Shown here: piece after piece, positions 54,153 to 64,000 of the stretch
Layout of the letters: every line of letters begins with the position of its first letter
Numbering within the stretch: position 1 is the first letter of the stretch
From: Dirofilaria immitis
Lineage: Eukaryota > Nematoda > Chromadorea > Rhabditida > Onchocercidae
NCBI GenBank assembly: GCA_024305405.1
Contig: JAKNDB010000104.1
Coordinates: forward strand, 992,001 to 1,056,000
Reading direction: 5' to 3'
DNA length: 64,000 nucleotides
Program-made: the position numbers and the translations under genes
The notes under the pieces: generated by a model
Databases searched by the model: none
What the model was told of the DNA's origin: nothing
Seen by the model: the letters and a program-made list of their open reading frames with translations, nothing else

Positions 54153-56120
54153 GTATGTTTCGTTTATCATTTTAAAATTATAAAAAGTTTACCCTCAATT
54201 TAAAAAAAAGTTTGAATCAATAATATATTTATGTGATGAAAAAATAAACTTTACGAGGTAAAATTAAATGCATTTCAAGAACTATTTATTAAAAAGGATT
54301 CTCATGAGATTATTATTAATTTTTTTTATTAATTTATTTAAATTAATGATAATTTAATAAAAATCTTTTTGATGTAAATACTTTCTGGTATAATGCATAA
54401 GCAACATAATGAGTATGCTTAACTAAAAATTCAAGCCTAAATGAAATACTTTAATGGCAAATGTATTTGACTAAGGGCTGAAATCTAAAATGAAATAATT
54501 TAATTATAAATTTATGTTGAGACAGTTATTAGAAAATGCTCTCTAATACTTGAATAAGTTATAATGTTGTTTAATTATGGTGCCTATCTATTTTGGTATA
54601 AACAATCAAATGGATGTATTTGGCCAAAAGTTAAAGTCTAAAAATGAAACTCGTAGTAATCAATTTAATAAATTTTAAATGAGTACAATTCAAATGAGTT
54701 ATTTATGCATGAAGTAATAATTTAAATTAATCATCTATGCATGAAGCAAGAAAACAAAAACAGCAATGCGACATAACTAATATCAGTGAGAGTCTTCCAA
54801 AATAAGATTCGTCAGAAATGAAGAGAATCTTCCCAGTTAAAAACAATCTTTCCAGTTATGGTTAGAATGAAGTCCTTCGTGGTTAGAAAGAATAAAATCA
54901 GATGTCCTATTTTGTGTCCTTTTTCATGGATAAATTGAATTAAATGATTTAAAAACATATAGTTGTTTATCTAAAAATAACTATTTCTCGAGGAATAGAA
55001 ATTGATTATGCCACCAAAATATTTCTGAACAGACAAAAACTATTTCGTCTGAAGAAGAAGATGAAACAGATAAATGTTTAGCTTCCTTTCTATGATGATT
55101 ATTTATTGCAATGAATTGTAACTAATTATTTCGTTAATCCAAAATTTGAAATTCATGAAAAGTGAATGTAGGAGACTTTCAACTGATACAAGATACAACA
55201 ATGAATTCAACTTAATCGGTATGAAAACTGATTTAAATTTTATATGGCAATAAATTTTATTAGTTGAATTTTAAATTAAAATTAAATTAGATTGGATTGA
55301 TTGTAAACTACTTCAAGATGATTTCATCAAAATTGCACAAAAATTCAAGCAATTTTATCTCATAGAATGTTTTTAATCGATTTCTGAAGAAATTTTTAAT
55401 AATAAGAGATGCTTTTAAATATAAGATTAAAAGCTGAGACTTTTAAATTACAACTGATAAAAATAAAAATATTATGATTGTATACAACTGATAATTTATC
55501 TAGCTGATAGATTGAAGCAAATTTTTAATAATTGATCACGTGTGGCTTTTTAATGTTAAGTTCTTTTCGACGTCATTGGTATTTTTAGCTGGTGAACAAT
55601 TACTGGTTATTAGCCGTCTAATATCATCGATGTAAATAAAGGAATTTTTAGCAAACTGAATATTGTTTATGAAATATAATCATCCACAGTATACACTAAA
55701 TTGTCAGTACTATGATCATCTTAAATCATCATTTAGCTCTTAAAGAAATGCCTAATGGTATTCTGATATTATTTAAATGATATTATAATTCATAGTTGTA
55801 ATAAGAGTTTTAATATTGATTTTGTAACTGATTATGATGTACTGGGGATGATTTTATCAATTATCATTCCTATTTCAGCATTTCCAACAATAGATGATAA
55901 TATATATATGAATATTGATAAGATTTATAAATTTAATCAATCTTAAAGTATGAATTGCAGAAGGATAATATCCTAACTTCTCTGTCTAATCGACGGAATA
56001 ATAAAGATGAAAATAGAAAAGGCCGAAAAGTGGGTGGCGTCAATGCACGCACATTTGGCTTAGGTTCAATGGAACAGAACATAGCCTATTTGTACTCTGA
56101 TTCCGTTTGCTTGCTCTATT

Positions 56121-56140
56121 AAGCCTAAGCCTAAGCCTAA
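56121..56140. repeat. Interstitial telomere-like repeat (TTAGGC)n
   Basis: Three GCCTAA units, which is the complement of the nematode telomere repeat TTAGGC. Single further copies occur nearby (ggcttagg at 56056-56063 and near 58914-58924). Confidence 0.8.
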
Positions 56141-56615
56141 TCTAACAGCACATCCCTCACCATATTTTCCTCATATATTACTTCAGAAGATTGGTTGGTT
56201 CTTCTGCTTGTTGGTAGCAGCAGATGATCCAAGTTCTAATTGAGGCTCTTAGTTCACAACACTTATGAATTCTGAAAGGTCAACATGTTTAGAAAATCTT
56301 AGCAAAATCTGCAAAAGTGTAATTATTGACCTCAGGAAAAACTCTTCATAATTGCTATTCCCTATCATTAGTATATTGATAATTCTGACGCTGTTTATTT
56401 ATAATTAACAAACTGGATTAATATTGATATTGATCATCTTTATTCAATCTCATTATTTATTTGTTATTGAATCAATCAGCAATTATTTGGGAATAGTTTG
56501 GCTATTAAGCAGACGTGATCGTAATTTTTCCAAATGACGCTATTATCAAAATGCTGTTACAACTATCGCTGATACTATCATTACTGATAATACCAAAATT
56601 AATGCAAGATTGGAC

Positions 56616-56691
56616 ATGACAACGCAGCTTACAAAGTTATTTTCATTTATTTTGGCCAATGTACATGATCCAGCAAATTTTGGTGATAGTG
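56616..56691 (+). CDS. Signal-peptide exon B (candidate alternative first exon)
   Basis: 76 bases encoding 25 residues plus one base: MTTQLTKLFSFILANVHD, a plausible signal sequence, ending AGTG|GTCTGT (modest donor). An AG lies just before the ATG. It has the same length and phase as exon C and shares the residues LANV.D. Weak alone; supported by the pair. Confidence 0.35.
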
Positions 56692-58605
56692 GTCTGTTTT
56701 TTTTGTTTATCAAAAATTTAAGAATTTTTCGACTTACAAATAGTTTTCAAAAATATTTTCCCATTTTGATTCAGAAATAGTTTAATAAGATTTTTAACAT
56801 ATTAATTATGCTCAAGAATCCAAACAAAAATGAATATATTGAAAATAATATATTGGAATTTTTCTTTTATCATTGAACTATAAATCAGTTAGTTAAACGA
56901 ATATATAAATTTATTGGAAATGCTAAAAGGAAATTTAATAACCAAATTAATATCAATTATTCACATTCAATAAATTCTTTTTAATATCTGTTATTCAGAT
57001 TCAACAAATGCTGCTATATTATCAATTACACAAAAGTATTTTATATAAGTAATAATATCTTCATAACGAAATTATTTTTTTATTGACATAAAAATTTTTT
57101 TTTTATTATTTGATTTATAATTTTTTTGCCAATTTAAATTCAAATTTCAGAACATTTTATTGTTCATTTATTTGAATAGTAAATTGAATTATTTAAATTT
57201 AATTTTGAATTCCATCTATGAGTGCAGTGATTGTCCCAATCACAAAAGAATTTATTCAATTTTTAAATTACACTTATTTTTCTCAGCATTTATTATTGAA
57301 CTTTAAGATTTATACAGAGGAGAGGGGAGAAAAAAAAGGAAGAACGATTGAAAGGAAGATAGTAATATGCTTTTCTAACTTTGTTATCTCAGATATATTC
57401 AATAAAAGTTAATTTTATAAAGTTTATTTCATTTGTCAAATGCATTGCTATTTGACTGATCAGTCCATACATTACTTAGCTGTGCTAAATTTCGTTATTG
57501 TACTAAATCTTTGGAAATATTATTGTTTTTTATTTATTGGCCAAATCAAAGATTATCCTAATAGTTTTCCATTACTTTATAAAATATTATTAATATGCTA
57601 ATATTATAAATTCCTCAACCTCAAAGAATAGATTATCGCCAGTTTCGCCATCGTTTCCATACCAACAGGATAATGATCGATCCTCAATGATGAATGGAGC
57701 AAACTTTTTTCTTTATCGGAACGATTAATTTTATTTCATTTGAGATCTCCTACCTTCATTTCAACCAATCTTCTATCTTTATCACTGAAAAGTACCGCAT
57801 TTTTTTAAAAAGCAAATTTCAATGGATTCATTTCAAATGATCAAACAATAAACTTTCACTGATCAATTTTTAAATGATCTAAACGATTTTTTGTAATATA
57901 CAAGTACGTTTTGTTATTCATTAAGAAAATTTCGATTATAAAATAATAAATGAAGTGAACGATAATTATATGATAAAGATTGATTAATCTTCTTCTGCAC
58001 TAAATATATTCAAGTTATTACAGACAGGAATGGAAAAGAATCAAATAAATAAATCTTTTGTTCTGTGATCGATTCAGCACTTCTAATAATTTAGGTAATA
58101 AATATAAATTTGTTTCAAAACGAAAATTCTGTGAGATACTAATTTTGCATAAATTATGGTTCAAAATGATATCCCGCTTTTCATATTCTATCCCTTAACC
58201 AGACGGCTCTTTAATAACGATTCAATTGATGGTTTTTCATTGAAGGACCACTTTCGATGAAACCCAATTTTCAGTGCAGTCTTCTCATTTTCATTGAAAT
58301 CCATTGAATCTGTCAGCCTCCTCTTCTTCTTCGTTTTCCTTCCTGCACATCCATCCTCTTATTTTCTTGTGTTAATTCATTGAAATCTCTAAGGGATAAT
58401 CCACTTAGTCGTACTCAGAAGTATGACGATGTCTTTTGCTTCAGATATTCACATGCCAACTTCTTTTATCAGTTTCTTAAGTTCGATCCTTTCTAAACTA
58501 TCATCTTTATTACCTCATCAATACCGGCACTATAGCCATTATCTTTATCCCGAGTATTCATCGTTCCATTACGGCAGAACTTATTTTTCTACTTCAAATA
58601 TTTCA

Positions 58606-58681
58606 ATGGCTACCGATGTATTACAGTTGATTAGCCTTATGCTTGCCAATGTTTCTGATTTGTATAGCATACGACAATCCC
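58606..58681 (+). CDS. Signal-peptide exon C (candidate alternative first exon)
   Basis: 76 bases encoding MATDVLQLISLMLANVSD and seven more residues, ending CAATCCC|GTATGT, a strong donor in phase 1. The open frame continues upstream to 58423, but the ATG at 58606 gives a typical signal peptide. It resembles exon B at about 10 of 25 positions. Confidence 0.45.
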
Positions 58682-61600
58682 GTATGTTTGTTCCAAATTC
58701 CTTTTTACTTTTTGTTTACATAATAATCAAATAACTCTTTTTGCTTATAATCATCCAAAAATAATCGATATTGCTATGTTTTAATACAGCATCCTATCGG
58801 TTATTAATTTTAGATTTGGTCATAAATACAATAATTTATTTCAAATAAGTAATTGAACTAAAATTTTTTAAATTTCAGAATGTTTATCATACATGAAAAC
58901 AAATTATAGATTGAGGCTTAGGCTAAATTTAAAGCCACAAACAATAACAAATTAACTAATACTACATCATAATGCTTCATCAACTTTTTTAAGTTTGTTA
59001 TATTATTCTTTCCCAAAAAATGGATAAATTTGTCGTAAATTACTCTATTTTGTAATGTGATTTCTTGGAGTTATTATTAACTTAAGTTACTGGGCCACTG
59101 AATTCCGATATAAATTTCCTGGGGAATATATATTATCGTTATCAAAGAAAGAGCGCAATTTCCAGCTTTACTTTCATTTTCCTTGGAGAAATCTGATGAA
59201 TATTTTTTTAAACTTTACAACATTATTACTGTTGCAACAAATCACCAGTCAAGAAGGGATAGAATATTAAATTATTGATGAATCAATTTATTATTGATTC
59301 TTTATCATTAAGATAAAAATGAATGATTGTTAAAAGTTCATTTTCATAGTATTGTAATATATCCTTCCGAAACTTTTGACTAAAACGAAATACCATTTTT
59401 TTAAAAATCGAAATTCCAACAAATAAAATTCTTAAAAATAATCCTTTTATCATATTAAACTGATTAAAGACATAGTTATGATACTGTAATCTTGAAAACA
59501 TCCTCAGTTTTTCGAATTAATGATGCAATTTTCTGTTTTATATTTTCTTCTCTTCCTTCCTTCATTTGCAATTTAACTTCAAATAAGCATATGAATCAAT
59601 AATTTCCATATTCATATATTTATTTTGATAAATCTTAAAGTGACGTCTTCCTGAATAATTTATCATATCATGGCAGACGAAATGACATTTCGACACGATT
59701 AATCGTTTCGTCATCATTGTCATCTACCGATATCATATTATTATCATCGCTTTACTGACTATGGAACATTCAAGGATAATAAAATATAAAAGATATAAAA
59801 TAATCATTCTAATTCACTTCTCACGATAGTTAATAATAATCATTATTATTAATATAAATAAATTTGAATTAATTTTTTTATCATAATTTGGAATGGTTTT
59901 ATTATTTATTCACTTCCGACCGCCTTTTTATTTTTCCTTAGAAATATTTACAATATTCAGTATAATTATGGACGGATTTTTTATGTAAATTACATAGTAT
60001 CTCAGATATTCGATTTCTTTTGCATTCATGTCTCTACACAGCAATAAAAATATAATTGCCAATTTTAAAGGAACTTTTTCGTCAAAAAAATTTGAACATA
60101 GGATGAATAAAAAGTTGAAAAAAATGAGCAATAAATGACAGCCAAAATGTAAAAAGTGAAAGGCCTGTTAAAGAAAAGTTCAAATTAAAATGATAAATAG
60201 ATTATATAAAATAAACTTCACTATATAATACCATTTCCAATATTAGTAATCTATCAAATTTTTATCAGTAAATTTAACATAAATATTTATGAGCATCAAA
60301 CTTGAAATTGAATTACTTGATAGACTAATTCGAATTTCAAGTTACCGAAAATGCTGAAGAAATGCTTACAGGAATGGTATTTGGTTTATAATGATAAAAG
60401 ACTTAAAATTATCTTCAATAATGATTTAAGGAACATTTGAGGGATATTTGCAATGGGAAATTATTGCATTATAATTATTTGTATAAAATAGAAAAATCAC
60501 AGAAATACTAAATTACTATATCTTAAATACTATTCAGAGGATGATAGTCATAAAAAAATATATTCATCATCATTTATTAATTTTACATTTTGCAAATTTG
60601 CAAATTTAGAAAAAGGAATAATATGTTTACTTCTCAACACTTCTTGAATATCGCGAGATTATCTACCAGACATTTAGGATGATCTTAGAGTGATAAATTA
60701 GAAGACATATGTCACTGATAAGTTGGATTTATTTTCTATCTTTTTCTCATGAATAAATGGAATATATATGATTGACATATACTTTCGAAAAAGTAATAAT
60801 TCAGGAATAATTTAAAATATATTTCATCTTTAAAATAAGTCAATTAATGTATTGTGATGTTTATAAATTGAAATCATTGATATATATTAATTGATGTATT
60901 ATGATATATGCTAATTAATATATTATATGTCAAATGTGTATATTAAACTAAATTAAATATGCAATCATTGCAACTTATTATGCTTTAATAACTTTCTGAT
61001 AGATATACTGCATATGATATAGCCGTAAATGTCCAAAAATTTCATTTCATAAATTGATTAAAAATCAATTCTTAACGATTAATCATCAAATGAGAGCGAT
61101 GTGAATAAAAAGCACTTGAAAATAATAAATGATAAGAATTTATCTCAAGCACTGTTACAATTTATTTTGTTATCGAAAAGACGGAAATGTAAATGTTACT
61201 TTTCCGTTTTATCCAAATTATAATTATTAAAAATCTTCAAATTAACTGCAAATTATTCGTGATCAATCATGCAAATGAACAAATAAATCATCTGATAACA
61301 TTATTTTTTTGGCTTTATAATTAAATGCCATTAGTAAAAGCCAGCTTTTTCATTGAAAATAGAATTATAAACTATAAAATAATTGTTTTTCTTTTAAATC
61401 TTTTTCAAACATATTCTTATTTTATATGCACAAAACTTAATAAATAGAAATGAATTAATCAACGTTGAAATGTATATATAATATTGAAAGAATTTTCATG
61501 AAATTTAACAATTTATAATTTTAAAGAAAATGAAGGTAATTGTTTTTTTTTTAATTTATAAGTGAAAATTTGAATTGAATATTCGAACATTTGCACATTT

Positions 61601-61682
61601 AATCAACAATGTAAGAAAAGAGTTTATATTGTATTCAACAACTTGGCACTACATGAATAAATCCATGCAGAACACATTGCAG

Positions 61683-61797
61683 CTTCACGAATTTTATGCT
61701 ACAGCTGTATGAGCCCATACCTGGAACATCAATACATGTATATATCACACCTCTATCGACGACCAATGTCCTTTACACCAAAATGTGATCAATCCAG
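61683..61797 (+). CDS. Ly6/ODR-2-like exon (partial gene, continues past the window)
   Basis: The exon encodes ILCYSCMSPYLEHQYMYI, then HLYRRPMSFTPKCDQS, ending AG|GTATAC in phase 2. The CxxC start followed by a distant Cys is the first finger of Ly6/uPAR proteins, and the CYSC...Y.RP..FT..C layout recalls the nematode ODR-2/HOT proteins, which are small secreted or GPI-anchored neuronal Ly6-like molecules. Two acceptors 12 bases apart (after 61670 and after 61682) keep the same frame. It needs one base from the upstream exon, as exons A, B and C each supply. The remaining fingers and anchor must lie downstream; a 26-base microexon at 63421-63446 is one weak possibility. Homology assigned by pattern only. 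Confidence 0.5.
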
Positions 61798-64000
61798 GTA
61801 TACCCCTTTTTGTTTACATTTTTCAGGAATCGAATTATCTTTTAAATTTACTTCTTCACTAATGTCTTATTAACAATATCTTATCAAAAAACTTTCGGAA
61901 TCAATAATATCCATTTCAATGCATATTGTCCATCTAAAAAAGAAAAAATTTGGTTTCAAAAATTTTTTTAATTTAATTTTTGGAAAATTTGAAATCATTT
62001 ATTATTTAGTCTGCTTTTTTGAAATTATTTAAAAATTTTACAATTATTCCTTTTAAAGTGCACTTCTAACATTTTTAAATTACTATTAATAATAATTCCT
62101 GGCAATATAACAAATTAGAATATCTATTTGTCATTCAATAAGATTCAATATCCTGTTATTCATGTTAAACTGTTCAACATTGATTGATTCATGAATAAAT
62201 CAAATTCTGAATTATCTATCATGTTGTCTTTGGGCTTTCGAGTTTTAATTTCCCATCACTTCTGATTACGAAGAAACTTCGCATTTTGAATATGGTAGTA
62301 TTAAATTTCAAATTCCTGAAAGATAAAAAGAAATGATTTTATCGTTTTAATTTTTCTCTTTTCTCTCCCTCTCTCTATTCTCAAATTCATTCTTTTCTAT
62401 TTTCAGCAAATTAAATGCTTTTACTATTTAATGACATCGCATTTTTAGCAAATCTCACTTTCCGATACATAATCAAAAGCTTTTAAGACTTTTAACAATT
62501 AATTAACAAAGTGCTCTTTGAAGTTGAAGTCACTAAAATGTCATTAAGAATAAAAACAGGTTGAAAATGCTTATAAATAATTCATTCTATACATTTTGAA
62601 TGAACTTTTGTTCATTTTTTTAGTTAATTTTTTAAAATAAAATAATTTTTATTTTTCTATTAAATTTTTAAACAAAATCCGTTTATAACAACAAAAATGA
62701 TTTGATAAAAATATCATTAAATAAAATTTTTAATACTATATTCTTCTTTATTTTGGAGAAATTGATAAAAATTATTGATTGGCAAGAAGTGGAATAATAA
62801 TATTATAGCGAGAATAGTAACAAGCCATTGGCCAGAACAGATATAGTATAGTGATAAGAGAATGGCTAATATAGGGTATAGAATAGCAGCAAAACATTGG
62901 CCAGTACAGAATATGAAATAGTTGAAAAACATTAGCCTAGCACGGATATAGAATAGTAGTAAGAAATCGGCCAGTACAAGATATCGAATAGTAGAAAAGC
63001 AGTGGTCAGTACAGGTATAGAATTAGTTTATAATGTTAATTAAAAATTGAAATTAAACATTGCTAACATTTTATGTTAAGAGTATAATAAAATATCCTGT
63101 TTCGTCTATCGTTTAATAAGGTAATATGAGAAAGTTAAAATTTAATTTCTTCGAGTATCTTAGCCGGTAATGTGGAATTTTAATATCGTCATTAAGCTAA
63201 AGTAATTGCTTATTAAATTTGAAATAGCAATTTTAGATATTAAAAATTCAAATATGATTAAATTAGAAATAAGTCGAATATTGCACATAATATGAGTGTT
63301 TTAATTTTGAGGAATTTCAAACGGCTTATCGATTTCCTCATCAAATTACTAAAAGTTTAAAAAAAAAAAAAACGAATGATTAATGCGGTATTTAAAAATT
63401 CTCTATGCCCATTTTGACAGCTATTTCAAATGTTATCCTCAGATTTGTAAGTATTATAATATTCATTCATTTCATATTAGAATTCAAATTTAACTATTTT
63501 TATTATACTGCGATGAGATAATTTGGTAATCAGGTAATCAGATGAAATAATCAGATATTTTCATATTTTCATTTCATCTTATTTCATTTGATAAAAATGA
63601 ATGACGGAAAACGGAAAAGGAAGTTTTATTCTCAATTTGCTCAGATCAAATAAAACTCTTGTCTCTATAAATTCATAGTTAGTTAAACTAAAAGTCGTTT
63701 AAGTGACATATTTGTGACATATAAAAAGTCAATTCTGTCATAACTTCTCATACATTTCTAAAAATGTAAGAAAACGACAAAGGAAATAAATTTCATTTCA
63801 AATTGCTTAATTATTTTTCAACTTTTATAGTGCTATTTTGAAAAGCAATTAAATGCAATAAGTATAAATGTGATTATATCATTAAAAATTTTTTAATCTT
63901 CTAAATTTTCTATACTGAGAAATCTATTATAATTAATTATTCCTTGAACAAACGATCGAATAAATTAGAATTAAATTTTATTTAATAAAATATATTAATT
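61798..64000. other. Presumed intron of the ODR-2-like gene
   Basis: Apart from the 35-bp minisatellite and a candidate microexon (63421-63446), nothing coding is seen. AT-rich to the window end. Confidence 0.45.
62780..63022. repeat. 35-bp minisatellite
   Basis: About six diverged copies of a 35-base unit starting ggccagtacag.atatag and ending with aaaacatt. Clear units begin at 62830, 62864, 62899, 62934 and 62969. An open frame on the minus strand here is a by-product. Confidence 0.8.

Noticed and set aside
57218..57412. 64-codon ORF
   Set aside because: No signal peptide, domain or convincing splice site.
1..64000. tRNA, rRNA, spliced-leader RNA genes and CRISPR arrays
   Set aside because: I looked for tRNA T-loop motifs, rRNA blocks, spliced-leader sequence and regularly spaced repeats and saw none; a tRNAscan/Infernal run would be decisive.

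Overview
The window looks like nuclear DNA of a parasitic-type nematode, most plausibly a spirurid or filarial worm. It is very AT-rich. Genes are split into small exons with short TTTTCAG-like acceptors, and several 5' ends sit just behind an unpaired acceptor, as expected for spliced-leader trans-splicing. The nematode telomere unit TTAGGC is present, and the recognisable genes have nematode-style homologues. The species call is inference; RPL8, APE-1/ASPP, the RNA polymerase I A49 subunit, the UBASH3-type phosphatase and the DHCR7/LBR-type sterol reductase are read directly from conserved motifs.

Layout. 1.08-9.44 kb (+): one or two multi-exon genes for Cys-rich proteins I do not recognise. 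9.69-11.91 kb (+): a stand-alone histidine-phosphatase domain of the UBASH3/TULA type. 12.40-13.80 kb (-): ribosomal protein L8 (uL2), convergent with it. 15.54-16.92 kb (+): a small single-pass membrane protein with two PPxY motifs. 17.64-23.5 kb (-): an eight-exon sterol reductase. 24.4-28.7 kb (+): the A49/PAF53 homologue, divergent from the reductase, with a decayed coding-like patch in one intron. 33.8-46.36 kb (+): ape-1/ASPP (coiled coil, ankyrin repeats, SH3) with a 6.35 kb intron. 46.4-54 kb: mostly non-coding, with one possible small secreted ORF on the minus strand. 54.0 kb to the window end (+): three candidate alternative first exons, all in splice phase 1, that can join a Ly6/ODR-2-like exon at 61.7 kb; that gene runs off the window.

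The strongest technical observation is that almost every recognised gene carries one or more one-base deletions, mostly in short homopolymers, each repaired by adding one identical base. RPL8, which is essential, has two. This points to under-called homopolymers in an unpolished assembly rather than to pseudogenes, and it truncates naive ORF calls throughout. The most interesting biological candidate is the ODR-2/HOT-like locus with paired, equal-length, phase-matched alternative signal-peptide exons. The genes do not form an obvious pathway; they are ordinary neighbours in a gene-sparse nuclear region.
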